Assembly: GCA_030549175.1 (NCBI GenBank)
Contig: JAUKUA010000005.1
Span: forward strand, 4,898,001-4,962,000
Reading direction: 5' to 3'
DNA from: Lasiosphaeris hirsuta
Taxonomy: Eukaryota > Ascomycota > Sordariomycetes > Sordariales > Lasiosphaeriaceae
DNA length: 64,000 nt
Every line of letters begins with the position of its first letter. Within the stretch, counting starts at the first letter, position 1. Under the pieces are notes generated by a model. That model did not search any database. It had not been told where the DNA came from and saw only the letters and a program-made list of their open reading frames with translations. A program made the translations under genes and the position numbers. Below, in pieces: positions 34,922-45,216 of this stretch.

Positions 34922-35385
34922 GTGTGGGTAAGTGTGGAGGATGTGTCCTCGGTCTCGTTATAACCCGCCCACATGCGGCCGCCAGGCAGCACGAGATCCA
35001 CCTGGGTGATGTTTACCCTTACACGACGATCCAACAGTAGTCACCCAGCTCTTCAGGCTGGTGCCGCACGACCTGCTACACACCTCGTTGGTCCACGTCA
35101 CATTGTTCAGCGAGCCATGGTACTGCCCGGCCGTCAAAGAGGTGCCGACATGCTCATGGCACGCAACGCTCTGCAGCAGGGCCGTCTTGCACATCGAAGT
35201 CCTGCATAAAGTCGAGCGGGGACACACGGAAGTCGGCACTCCGATCGCACTCCACCAGCAGGCCTCGGCCGACGTAGACGCCAGTCTGAGGCATGGGGCA
35301 CTGCGCCCGGCCGTCGGACCCGAGACAGTGAACAGGATGTCCTGGATCTCAATGATACATCCCTCCCTCCTTTCTTCGCTTTGAA
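34922..35385 (-). pseudogene. relic of a LysM-type secreted protein
   Basis: Three pieces in different frames lie in the order expected for fungal LysM-protein N-terminal regions: CPMPQTGVYVGRGLLVECD with FMQDFDVQD (35290-35185), then SVACHEHVGTSLTAGQYHG and NNVTWTNEVCSRSCGTSLKS (35175-35050), then NITQVDLVLPGGRMWAGYNE (35015-34955). At least two frame changes separate them, and no LysM repeat itself was found downstream. LysM proteins bind chitin oligomers; this copy is dead. Assignment rests on motif recall. Confidence 0.5.
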
Positions 35386-35940
35386 TTTTTACTCGTGCTG
35401 ACAGCAGACATGCAGACGACTCCATGGACATAGCACTGCCTGACAAGTGTAGCATAATCTGAGCCCTCCTTCCCTCCGACATCCGGGGTCGGGCACTCCG
35501 AATCGCCACCGCAAGTCACTCACCTCTCTCGTTAGACTCCCGGTGGTAACTTAACGGCTGTTGTTATGGTGAATTCAGGCATTTCTAAGAAATGTGGTCA
35601 AGACAACACAAAGCAAACAAGGAACCACAGCAATAAAAGTTCCGTGTTAAATATAAAATCTACTTCTCAAGGCGGATGAGAACTCTATAAGTATATCATG
35701 GTCTAGGTTAATCTGTGAAACAGAGTCGTGGGGGGGTTGGGGGGTGTAGTGCAGTCCTCCGTTTTGAAGTCGACTCTAGCTATAACTTGCAAGTCGAAAC
35801 TAGTCTCGTCAGCCGTAATACACGATGGCCACGGATATCATTGCCGTCATGTTTATAACGGAAGGCGTCACGGTCGCGGGTGAATGTTGGCCGGGAGAGA
35901 ACGGCGTGTTCATAGACGTCTGGCAGCAAGCTTGAAATGA

Positions 35941-38073
35941 TTACGGACGGGCCGTCCTAAGTCCGCTCTTATTTGAATCATAAATGTGTTTCTCGGTCTG
36001 ATCATAGGCCCACATGGTCGACTTAAACGCAGCCGAGCTGAGGGCGGCCTCGCGGAACTCGCCCCTGAATCCGGACCCGGCATTGAGAGTCCCCACTTCT
36101 CTGGTCAGGTCTGCGCTGCGCTGCGCGATTCCCGCAATTGAAATCAGCCCCACCGGTTCCTCGAAAAGAGCTGCGGATTCGTGTCGTACCGAGAGCGTGA
36201 TCCAGATCAGCAGCAGCGCCGTGAGGCCCAAGACGACCATGACAAAATACGCGACCCCCTGGACCACGACAACGCGGGTTTCGCTTACGGTGACGAAGCC
36301 CAACTGGCTCGTGGGATGTGCCATGGGAACTGACAGCATGGTGGCCGCCATGGCTGTGTAGGCTCTCTCAAGCAGGGCCGACATGGACTTGGTGAGAGCG
36401 ACGGGGTCAAGCGGGGCGTCCGTGTTACTCTGTAGCGCCAGCTCAAAGACGTGGCGTGCAAGCTCGTTGGTCGGCACCTGGATTGGCAATGTCGGGTCGA
36501 ACGCGAGAGGGTCGAGGAAGGACGCCTCGATGTAGAGGTGGTCCCCTTGCGTGTACTCGACAGCTCGGGACCAGTCCCCAGAGAAGCCGTCGATGCTCGT
36601 CGGCGGCACGGCGCCGCTGGAGGACAGAGCCACAGTCGCGTTCAGCACGCCCGGGAGCGCCCAGTACCTGGGATTGCACGACACCAGGGAGACGTTGGAG
36701 ACGCTGTGGTCGTCAATCCTGTCGCCGACATATCGGCCGGCAATCAGAGCCACCCTGGACTCGGTGCTCCTCGACTTGCAGTTGATGGTCTGGAACGTCT
36801 TGGCAGCCATGGGCTGGAACTTGGTGAAGAAGGACTCTCGGAGGTCGAAGAGAAGGGTGTAGTCAAAACCGCAGCCCCTGTCACTGCCCCTGGCGCTGAG
36901 ATGCACTCCGTTGAGTCCGGGTATGGCCGCTCTCTGGAGCGTCGAGGTGAAATCAACACCCTCGCGTAGCACAACGCAGTTGGGCTGAAGAAAGTAGGCG
37001 GTGCTCTCGACCGAGATGGGAGTCTGGTCGGCCGTTTCCGACGTCGGCAGGTCCCTTGCGAGCTCGAACGCCGAGTATGCGTTTGTGCCGTTGGTCCACG
37101 CCATCGGCGGTGCGCTCATCAGGCTGGTAGCGGCGGCCCAGTCCAACGCCTTCTGCCCCGATGGCACGCCTGGGGCTGGTTGGTGTATCGCTGAGTAGTT
37201 GAGCTCCGACACAGACCTCAATGGCACGGTATACACAGGGCTCGATGTCTGCGTTGTGAATAGGAAGGCGGTCGCCGGCACCAGGCCGAACGATGACACG
37301 ACCGACATGGCCATACACAGGCCTAGGAAGTAATGTCCCATTCTCATCGCTTTAAATGGTACCGTAATCGACCACTCAGCCCGGTAGTCTAGAAGGACCG
37401 TCTTTTCGGGCGCGCCGCCACCCTGCCTCATCAGCTCCACATACGGCTGACGCTCGGCGACGGCGGCGACGACACCCTCCCAGAGGGTCCGATACAGCGT
37501 CATCAGAGAGACTGGGAGGGCTGTGTACAGCCAACCTTGGGCCCAAATTGCCCTCATGAGCTCTGGGTTTTCTGATATAAAGCCTGGTGGCGCACCGAGT
37601 CGGCTGAAGCCGGAATGGACTCGGGAGTACCAGGCCAGGCCGAACACGCTGCCGCAACCACCGAGGCTCAGGAAGAGCAGGAATAAAAGCCAGTCCAGCC
37701 GGAGCTTCCATGATTGCCATTCTTTCCAGACGTATTCCGTCCCATCGCCGGGCTGCAGGGGCTCGAGACTTTCTCGACTCAAATTCTGATGCGGCGGTGT
37801 GTTATTCGGGCCACTTTCCCGGACGTCCTGCCGGGTCGGCGGCTGTTGGGGGATTCCGAGGTCCCCTCCGGAAGAATCCCCCTCGCTGCGTCGTGTCCCT
37901 CGACCCCCAAGAGCGGCGGCGGCGGCGGCCGAGGCGGCCACCGGAACCGAAGTAGGCGCACCAGGCCCTTGCGCGTCGGTCACCAGAACAGTGGCCAGTC
38001 CTGCCGCGGGCACCGGCGGGTGCCCCGAGCCTGATGGTGCCGGGGATGGGTTGCGGACTAATCCGGGGTTCAT
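35941..38073 (-). CDS. DUF3433-type integral membrane protein
   Basis: An intronless 710-aa frame. The start at MNPGLVRNPSPAPSG was chosen as the first ATG. A disordered Pro/Ala-rich N-terminus ends before WKLRLDWLLFLLFLSLGG (first helix, about 122-148). Further helices lie near residues 184-204, 262-290 and 630-655 (VVVVQGVAYFVMVVLGLTAL). A large extracytosolic domain with scattered cysteines and sequons (NATVAL, NVSLVSC) sits between the third and last helix. The two-part layout with WSITVPFKAMRMGHYFLGL fits the fungal DUF3433 family, whose function is unknown. It is shorter than the usual members of about 1100-1300 residues, which carry the unit twice. It is divergent from the secreted protein gene at 38443, 369 bp apart. 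Confidence 0.8.
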   Translation of the reverse strand: MNPGLVRNPSPAPSGSGHPPVPAAGLATVLVTDAQGPGAPTSVPVAASAAAAAALGGRGTRRSEGDSSGGDLGIPQQPPTRQDVRESGPNNTPPHQNLSRESLEPLQPGDGTEYVWKEWQSWKLRLDWLLFLLFLSLGGCGSVFGLAWYSRVHSGFSRLGAPPGFISENPELMRAIWAQGWLYTALPVSLMTLYRTLWEGVVAAVAERQPYVELMRQGGGAPEKTVLLDYRAEWSITVPFKAMRMGHYFLGLCMAMSVVSSFGLVPATAFLFTTQTSSPVYTVPLRSVSELNYSAIHQPAPGVPSGQKALDWAAATSLMSAPPMAWTNGTNAYSAFELARDLPTSETADQTPISVESTAYFLQPNCVVLREGVDFTSTLQRAAIPGLNGVHLSARGSDRGCGFDYTLLFDLRESFFTKFQPMAAKTFQTINCKSRSTESRVALIAGRYVGDRIDDHSVSNVSLVSCNPRYWALPGVLNATVALSSSGAVPPTSIDGFSGDWSRAVEYTQGDHLYIEASFLDPLAFDPTLPIQVPTNELARHVFELALQSNTDAPLDPVALTKSMSALLERAYTAMAATMLSVPMAHPTSQLGFVTVSETRVVVVQGVAYFVMVVLGLTALLLIWITLSVRHESAALFEEPVGLISIAGIAQRSADLTREVGTLNAGSGFRGEFREAALSSAAFKSTMWAYDQTEKHIYDSNKSGLRTARP

Positions 38074-38442
38074 TTTCACTGAGAGCAAAAGAAGAAGATT
38101 GTAGAGGTAATTCGGAAGGAATCCAATTCAGAAAGTCAGATCAGAAAGTCAGGCCAAGAGGGGGCAAACGACTAAAGGCAAGACGACCCGGGAATCCCGC
38201 TGAATTATATGACAGCTCGCCAAGCTTTGTTTCTCATATGATTGGTTGCTTGATCGATATCCCTGGCTCTAAGGCGGACATTTCCGCCAGAGCCTGGCAG
38301 AAGCAAAGTTTTGTGCGACCAAGGCGTTCGCCCTCGCCGCCACCCCCCCCCCCCCCCCCAAAATCACCCTCTTTACCAGGAAATCCCCAGCGCCGGGTCT
38401 CTTGGTTTTTTCCTTCTTTCCAAACTTCCAGCCCCATTATTC

Positions 38443-39391
38443 ATGGTCAAAATGCTCGCATCTCTCCCTATTGCCATCGTCGCCGCGCTGCTCGGACACT
38501 CTAACTTCGAAGGAGATGGAGTGCCTCCAGCTTCAGCATGTCTCCCGGGCTCAGGCCTAACCGAACTATCAGGCTGCGCAGCCATGGTGGGCATCACCAG
38601 CCGCTGCCAGGCTATGGAAACGCTCGAGGATCGGCTCGACTGCGCCTGTGTCCAGGACCTTCTAGACGCCTACCAAGGGTACCTCCCTCTCTCTGTCTCT
38701 CTCTCACACACACAAAAATAAAGACTAACACGTGGACTGGCTCAAACCAACAGCTGCAAATCCGACATCTACAAGTGCCTCCAAATGAACTTTGCCGACG
38801 TCCTGATCGACCAGAACATCAACGACTGGCACGAGATCTGCGATCCACGTCTAACGTCCACGACCATCACAGCCCCCCCGGAACCTACGCTGACATCCAC
38901 GTACAACGTCGAAGAATGCTACCGGCTGGCAGGGAGTTGCTACAGGGCTGACTATGAAACGAACCTCTGCATGCGGAGTTGGCTGCCTTCGTCGAGCGTG
39001 TCGTTTATTAGCTGCGCATGCCAGCCGCCAATCTACTCGCTCATGAGCGAGTGTCAATTCAACGGAAACATCAGCTGCAAGCTCGAGCCGGCGTATGAGT
39101 CCAACATTCTGGGGCACAGGGAATGCTCCTACTTCTGGACGGGATCGGTAAGCTCTCCCCCCCCTCCTCGCGCCTGTTGGTCTTGGCTGACCCGACAACC
39201 TTTTTGCGACGCAGGAAACACTGCCGCCCGTTGACATGACCTCTTTTCTGTCCATCACCGACACCGGAATGAAAGCGGCCGCCACCGGAGAGGCCCTGCG
39301 CGGTGTGAAGGCCGGGTTCGCCTTTGCCCAAAAGACGCGGACCGCCGCTGTCCAGACTGGTCGTCCGGGCCTCGCACCGGACGATCTCTGA
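38443..39391 (+). CDS. secreted cysteine-rich protein, unknown function
   Basis: Exons 38443-38678, 38754-39147 and 39215-39391 give 268 aa in one frame. A signal peptide (MVKMLASLPIAIVAALLG) precedes about 16 cysteines, spaced as GCAAM, SRCQ, DCACVQ, CKSDIYKCLQ, EECYRLAGSC, SCACQPP and ECSYFW. The central part (ICDPRL...TTITAPPEPTLTSTYN) is a Thr/Pro linker between two Cys-rich halves. The C-terminal exon is cysteine-free and basic. No named domain is recognised. The pattern fits fungal secreted proteins of the effector-like class, but nothing shows a host interaction. An alternative start is the ATG at 38452. Confidence 0.7.
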
Positions 39392-40470
39392 AGAAGCGCT
39401 ACGAAGGAGGGAGGGTCCGCAACAGACTCTGGTAGCCTGAGAACCGGTGGGGAGCTGTCTACGATGATACAGATCTTTGAACCATGTGCAGCACATGGTC
39501 GAAGGGAGGTAAAGCTATCGATCGACGTGAGGATTTGGTGCTCTGGGGCCTCGGCAGACCTCAGCTCAATCAGCAGAGTAAAGGAAACGATGCAGGTGAT
39601 TCACTGTGCAAGCATCTTGACGGCCAGTCGTGTAATATAGAGGACACCCTCTCTAAGTCTCCAGGTTCGAGACCACTCGTCGTGTCATATAGTTTCAAGA
39701 GCAACAGAACTAATAACGCCCCTGCGCTCCCTCCCCATGCTTCCTCGGGCTCTTTACATGTGAAATGAGGGAAGTTTTCGTCAGGCGGCTCTGGAGCCTT
39801 GCTTCGTCGGACAACCCCCACAGACGCCCCGGCGGTGGCAGGAAAGCGCAAACGTAGGCCGCTAGTAGAGGCACCCTGCAAGCACCGAGGAAGTAGCCTG
39901 ACGCGGAGGTCTCCCGCAGCAGCCGGAGCCTGACACCTGCAAGTATTATTTGACGAGGATCCCACATACCATTCCGAAATAATCTCGAATCAAGCCATCG
40001 ATGGACGAGTTGGGAGTGCCTTGGTTAGGCATCCATCCAGGAATGAGACATGGCTTGTACGGGTACTCTTGTGGTCCGAGGCGTCAGCCGGTGGCTTGCG
40101 GTCAAAGGCTGTTCTGCCTGAAAGTGGGCTAGCTTGTGAGTTACCCTCGTCGGTCCCTGCTCAACCACGTAATCCCTTCCACTCTGCTTAGGATGGGCGC
40201 TACTTAGGGCCAAGCAAGGAAGGCAAGCGGTTAACAAAAAATGCAGACTCATTACCTACTAGTATTCACTTAAAAGGCTTGATTATATACAAACATAGGT
40301 ACATCTATATACCGCCATTCAATCCCCTAGCTATACAACTATTGCCCTCTAATCTAGTCTATAGTAACGCGGATATAAGATATTTTAAAGGTATAAATTA
40401 ACGATATGAATAGTTAGATATATTAAGACTATGTAAATAGTTATAATTAACTATATCCCGTTAATTTAAG
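39392..40470. other. intergenic; AT-rich from about 40260
   Basis: No gene recognised. Sequences resembling polymerase III boxes (CAGCTCAATCAGCAGAG near 39563 and GGTTCGAGACC near 39664) are about 90 bp apart and give no tRNA fold. From 40260 the DNA becomes strongly AT-rich with TA-rich words, as in RIP-altered sequence, up to the inverted repeat at 40471. Confidence 0.45.
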
Positions 40471-40528
40471 GGATATGATGGGCGCGCACTATCCAATTGA
40501 TGCGGGCGCACTATCCAGGCGCACTTGG
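40471..40528 (+). repeat. left terminal inverted repeat
   Basis: 58 bp with two internal copies of GCGCACTATCC. It pairs with the right terminus at 41677-41734 with only a few mismatches. Confidence 0.8.
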
Positions 40529-40825
40529 TCAATTCTGCCGGTCACGTTTCCTAGATATACCCCCATGGCATTCTAGCCATCAAAATCGCCATACAAATAG
40601 TGCCAAATCCGATGCACCAATTGACACTGCAAAATGTAAAATAACAACACCATCAACATCACAAGGCCCTGTATGCCGCGCAATTGAATTGAAAGGCCCT
40701 GGGCCCTGAAAATGCCAAATCCGCAGTCTTTGAAGTGCCACACGATATAACTACATAAGCTCTGGGCCCTGGAAACGCCGAATATGCAGTCTTTGACGAT
40801 AAACAACACTATCCTGGGCCCAGGA

Positions 40826-41611
40826 TCAATCCACTCTTAATGCCCTGGCCGTCGGCCGCACCTCCCGACCGCTGCGAGTGGTTCTCTTGATGACAGGAGG
40901 CTCCAGAGAGGCGGGTGCACGCCTTTTTTCGGTGGCGGCTGGCTCCTGCGTGCTGCCACTGATCATCAAACCGCTCCTGGGCTTTGGCTTGATGACAAGC
41001 CTGCTCCTGGGTACTGGCGATAGCTCTGGCGCTGGCCGGGGCTCTGGTACTGACGGAGGGTTCGCGATGGTAGCCTTGGTGTTGCGGTTCTTGGATCCGC
41101 GTAGCCGACCCCTGGCCTTCTTCGGTCCCTGCCCCTGGACCTGCATGCCCTGGCCTTCCTGTATGCCCTGGCCTTCCTGCGTACCCTGTATATTATCCTC
41201 CTCTTGATCCTCATCTTCCGATATCTGGATCGGCCCTCCTTGCACGCCAGATCTGCCACTGGGAATAGTGTCATCCTCGCTGAGGTTCCGCTCCCACTGC
41301 GAGAGCTCGCGCCGCGCGCTCTGACGCAGAGGTCTGGGAGCACCCGCCTTCACTGACTTCGGCGTGTTGCGCTTTGCCTTGGCGCTGGCGCTCTTGGGCG
41401 TCGATCTTCGCGGCGTGCGTGGATCCGGGGTCTTAGGATCTGGCATAGGTAGCAACATGGCCACTGGTATTGCCTTCGGGGTGTTCTTTGGCCTGCCGCG
41501 CTGCCGTTCTGCGATCTTGGGGTCTCGAATTCGGAGGTATGGATCTGGTGGGCAGTTGGATCGCTTAATTGGCACTTGGCTGGCATGGAGGGGTTGCACT
41601 TTGATTGGCAT
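40826..41611 (-). CDS. low-complexity basic/acidic ORF of the TIR element
   Basis: 261 aa from the first ATG (MPIKVQPLHASQVPI). The frame is open upstream to about 41659 without an ATG. Features: RGRPKNTPKAIP (AT-hook-like), Pro/Lys-rich segments, an acidic stretch (ISEDEDQEEDN), tandem QEGQG units, GRLRGSKNRNTK (second AT-hook-like), and a C-terminal KRTTRSGREVRPTARAL. The last motif resembles the hinge between integrase and reverse transcriptase in some Ty1/copia polyproteins, but no integrase or RT is present. No transposase signature was found. It may be a captured fragment or an accessory DNA-binding protein. A related but broken copy lies at 8045-8560. Confidence 0.5.
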   Translation of the reverse strand: MPIKVQPLHASQVPIKRSNCPPDPYLRIRDPKIAERQRGRPKNTPKAIPVAMLLPMPDPKTPDPRTPRRSTPKSASAKAKRNTPKSVKAGAPRPLRQSARRELSQWERNLSEDDTIPSGRSGVQGGPIQISEDEDQEEDNIQGTQEGQGIQEGQGMQVQGQGPKKARGRLRGSKNRNTKATIANPPSVPEPRPAPELSPVPRSRLVIKPKPRSGLMISGSTQEPAATEKRRAPASLEPPVIKRTTRSGREVRPTARALRVD

Positions 41612-41676
41612 ACCCCCTCCGTTTGGGAGCTTGAAAGCGGTGAAGAGTTTTTTCCACACATAACCCTAACCCTGCA

Positions 41677-41734
41677 CCAAGTGCGCCTGGATAGTGCGCC
41701 TGCATCAATTATATAGTGCGCGCCCATCAGATCC
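41677..41734 (-). repeat. right terminal inverted repeat
   Basis: Reverse complement of 40471-40528. Immediately inside it lies CCCTAACCCT, two units of the fungal telomere repeat. Confidence 0.8.
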
Positions 41735-42287
41735 CTAATTTAATTTAACTACATTTAAAATGCCAGAGTCAATAGGCTAGGGCATATTAAGAGCAACTTT
41801 TTTGATCAATTAAGTGTCCAGGTTTAAGCTTATATTATTCTGAAAACTAAGAAAAATGGGATGTATGTTAAATAACATTGAAATGAATACACTACCTTAT
41901 CTAGTTTACCAAATCCTGGATTTTTCGTTGCCTGATTTATATCTAGATAACGTTAAATCTGTTTGGCTTAATTTGGTATTATCTGGCGTAGGTAAAGCGC
42001 TAGGCACGGGTAGAACGGGGGAAGAGGTTGCTCGCTTTCTAGCTAGCTACTAGGGCAGCTAACCAGGTGTAGCCATGAGCATGGGGGTTTGCATGGCAAA
42101 GCCTCTTAGGGGACCTTGTTATCGTCGGTGAAAGTGTATCTAATCTCGAGATAAAACAGAGGAGAATAGAGGAGTTGTTATCTATATAATCAGGTAGGTA
42201 TCATTGGCAAGTCTAGCGATACTGCTATTACTAGTATGTGGCTAGGTAGGATAAAGTCTTCTCTAACTCCCTCAACACCACCGTATC
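41735..42287. other. AT-rich flank, no gene supported
   Basis: AT-rich DNA continuing the island around the TIR element. A 65-codon plus-strand frame at 41856-42053 (MGCMLNNIEMNTLPYLVY...) has no domain support. Confidence 0.4.
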
Positions 42288-42974
42288 CTACTCTCCCTTA
42301 CCTTCATCCCATGTTTGCGACGAGAAATTGAACTTCAATCTCCTCGTCCGCTCATTCCAGAGCGGGTGCACCTGATCCCCGAAGCTCTGGCGTGGATCGA
42401 TATACCGTAACAGCTCCCCTTTCAAAAACTCTAAATGCTGACTCGAAGACCTCACCCAATTGATCCGTCGATCACCCCCGTGATCCTCGTACATGTAATC
42501 CGCCACGACCATACACGTGCTGATCTCACTGCCTGCTAACGACCTCAGCGGCGTCGACTTATCGTCTGGGACGGGCGTTTCCTCCTCGATGTTCCACCTG
42601 CCCACCGGTCCGGGGTATACGACAGAGAGCACCTCGAGGTTCGGCATGTATTCCAGCGCCAGCGGCAGGGCGCTCCCGTGGTCGGCCAGTGCGACCGACA
42701 GCGCGAGGTAGCGGATCTCGGCCAACCACGACACGTCGTCACGGCGGCACAGATGGTTGCTGATGTACGCGAATGTGACCCGGTCAAGGTACAGTGTGTC
42801 AATCGTGGGGTTGAATGACCGTGCTCTGAGGAGTGGTGTGGGCGTAGTGATGCCGTCTGCCTTGGAGGTTCGGAGGGAGGGATTGCGTGGTAGGTATACG
42901 GCGGGTGGCCTATGTTGTGGGGGAACGGAGGCACCGAGTGGGATTGAGAGAGTGAGGATGCACACGCCAGGCAT
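42288..42974 (-). CDS. 2EXR-like protein fragment
   Basis: A 228-aa frame starting at MPGVCILTLSIPLG. The part FNPTIDTLYLDRVTFAYI followed by VSWLAEIRYLALSVA and EYMPNLEVLSVVYP resembles the middle of fungal 2EXR proteins, a Pezizomycotina-specific family of unknown function. The usual N-terminal block (FxxFPxLPxELRxxIW) was not found upstream in any frame, so the gene is either truncated or has a diverged first exon. The C-terminus is hydrophilic with a plausible stop. Sequence further upstream (43000-43260) has only short conflicting frames. Confidence 0.45.
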   Translation of the reverse strand: MPGVCILTLSIPLGASVPPQHRPPAVYLPRNPSLRTSKADGITTPTPLLRARSFNPTIDTLYLDRVTFAYISNHLCRRDDVSWLAEIRYLALSVALADHGSALPLALEYMPNLEVLSVVYPGPVGRWNIEEETPVPDDKSTPLRSLAGSEISTCMVVADYMYEDHGGDRRINWVRSSSQHLEFLKGELLRYIDPRQSFGDQVHPLWNERTRRLKFNFSSQTWDEGKGE

Positions 42975-43533
42975 AGCAGGGGATTCCGAGGGGGGGGAGC
43001 AGAGGTTGCCATTGAAGATGGCATGTAGCTCTGACTTGAGCCAGTTGCGGATGTGGGAAGGTTTGGAATTGGGGAATCAAAATGTAACGGCACAAGAGGG
43101 GTTTTGACCATTTTGTGCGGCCTCCAGGGCCGAAGATGGTTTGGTTGCCTTCCAAGACATGCAGCCTCCAGGGCTGAAGGCGGGCGGCGACTAATCGGGC
43201 ATCAAGCCTGGGCAAAACACGGCCACCGTCCAGCCAATTCGCTGTCGAGAACTGCAAAATACCAATATCTAACTCAATTTTTTTTTTACCTCGGTTTCCC
43301 GAACAGCCACTACTCTGGCTCTCGCCATTTGATTGCTCTCAAAGAGAACCAAGTGCAGCGTCTTCCAGCCCCTGAGCAGGCCGCGCTCGAGCTAGCCGCC
43401 TATTCTATGCCTACGATTCTCACAGGCGGGCTGCTGACTCTTGACTGTGGAACCGAAAACACCCCTCTCACATTCCATCTCGCGCCGCCGGGGAGTCTGC
43501 CGAGCTGCAGACTGAACTGTTATCTAGTGACAT

Positions 43534-45216
43534 CTAACCACGCCCTGACCGAAGCAGAAATGTACGCAAAAGGCAGCTCGCAACAGCGCAAGCAATAAAC
43601 CCAGCTCCTGCACGAGGATGGTAGAGGGTCGAAACGACGACGACCGACGCCACTGTGAACAGGGCTATCGGGATGAGGAAAAAGGGGACTTTTATAATGG
43701 GCCGCTCTGTGTCCCGCTCTTCCTGGTGTGGTTTGTAGCCGAGTCGGAGGTACAACAGCCCAACCAGGGTCAGGAATACCACCGAGTATTCGACAATGCC
43801 TGGACATGTCAGTTACTGTTTGGCCTGACGATCAGACTCGACACATACCCATGAAGGAAATCAGAGAGCTAATGTCTCCAGCCAGAACAAAGACCGTGGT
43901 CACGAGAGAGTTGAAAATGATGGCGGACCTTGTGTGGCGTTAGCATCAGCGTTGCACTCTACGGCGTTCAAGGTATCCTCACTGCGGGATGCTACCGTCT
44001 CCAACCCGTGCGGGGCGGCAAAGGAAGCCCAAGATAGGTTGCGGTGGTTGCCCCTCTGGACGGCTGAGCGCTTCATCGTCCTTGTCATCGGTCTTGGGAA
44101 CGGTTTTTATGAGCAACGGCAAATATCCCCGTTCTGCAGCCGCCTGCGTCAAGCGGCCGGCGGCAAATGTCTTGACGTTGAGCGTTCCCAGGCTGGAGAG
44201 ACAAATGGCTACGGCATAAAGGATGCTGCCAGCGCGGCCGAGGAAGCGCTCGCTAAATGTCTTGTCTCTGGTCAGCAAATGTTTCTACCCGGCCAAGGAG
44301 GTGACTTACCAAGCCAACCGTAGCGGAGCGTGCTATGTCATCGAAAGACAGGACTGAAAAGTAGGCCACATTGGCGAACAGAGTGAAGCAGAGAACGATG
44401 CTCATGGAGGCGTTGATAACACGGGGAAAGTTGCGAGTGGGGTTTCGCAGGTCCCCGCCGACGAAACTAAGCTGTGTCTCAGCGTCAGTTCCTTGTAGTT
44501 ATTCCCAGCTGGGTTGTTCAACATACCACTTCCCACCCAGAGTAAGTCCACATGGCGGCAACAAGTGCATCGGTATAGCTGCCCGAAGTCTTGAATGGCG
44601 GCTCGGACGGTGTGTCATTGGCTGGCGGTGATAAACTCGGGACCAATAAGACGGCGAAACCCATGACAATGACAAAGCCAACACTGATTGTCTTGCAAAC
44701 CAGGAGGATCTTGGTCGAGATATTGCTCAGCCGGTTTCCAGTGCAATTCACGGCCGTGACTAGGGCCACAACCGCCAAGGCGACGGCACCATGGTAGGCG
44801 CCGATATCGGCGGCCTCGCAAATGTAGTCGGCGATGAAGAGGGCGAGGATGGCGGCCGAGACGGGCTTCACGCCAAAGATGCAGCCCCACGAAGCGAGAA
44901 AGCCAAAGAGGTCGCCGAAGCAGTGAGCGAGATATTCCTGGGGTCCGCCGTTGACGGGGAGGCGCGTGCCCAGCTCGATGTAGCACGCCGCGCACGCCCA
45001 AGCTAGCAGGCCGGCGACGGTCCAAACCACAAGGGCCGGACTCTGGGATCCGGTGTTGCGCGCGACCAGCGCCGGCGATATGAAAATCCCAGACCCGATC
45101 TGGATGCCGAGGGTGAGGGCGACGCCATCCCAGAAACTGAGGCTTTTCTTCGCTCGCGCTGGTCGGGGTTCAAGGATGTCACCGTTGAGGAGAGGGGTTC
45201 GAGCTGAAGATTCCAT
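43534..45216 (-). CDS. amino-acid permease, LAT/methionine-permease type (APC superfamily)
   Basis: Five exons on the minus strand (45216-44527, 44471-44310, 44260-43983, 43928-43849, 43799-43534) join in frame to 491 aa. The first helix contains the APC signature GIQIGSGIFISPALVAR. Further helices follow with the usual landmarks: GPQEYLAHCFGDLFGFLASW, WTYSGWEVLSFVGGDLRNP (substrate-site helix 6 region), NVKTFAAGRLTQAAAERGYLP, then IIFNSLVTTVFVLAGD. The N-terminus is short and acidic. It should import neutral amino acids at the plasma membrane; the substrate is not defined. One loop after the RGYLP segment (PQPILGFLCRPARVGDG) is unusual and might hide a small unspliced intron. No disabling change was seen. 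Confidence 0.85.

Larger units (their letters stand above)
40471..41734. mobile_element. 1.26-kb element with 58-bp terminal inverted repeats and one ORF
   Basis: The left end GGATATGATGGGCGCGCAC is matched in reverse complement at the right end (GGATCTGATGGGCGCGCAC). The match continues with few differences to GGCGCACTTGG. Inside lies one open frame on the minus strand. A truncated relative of the interior lies at 8045-8560, so the family is dispersed. The flanks are AT-rich (TTAATTTAA left, TTAGGGAT context right), and a target duplication cannot be defined with confidence. It is probably a non-autonomous DNA transposon; the class is not recognised. Confidence 0.7.

Noticed and set aside
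38343..38359. C(17) homopolymer as a regulatory element
   Set aside because: Simple slippage tract with no support for a role; its length may also be an assembly artefact.
39555..39680. tRNA-like A and B boxes (CAGCTCAATCAGCAGAG and GGTTCGAGACC)
   Set aside because: The boxes are about 90 bp apart and no acceptor, D or T stems can be formed; at most a remote tRNA-derived SINE.
41660..41676. chromosome end suggested by CCCTAA units
   Set aside because: Only two units, embedded inside an element with genes on both sides.
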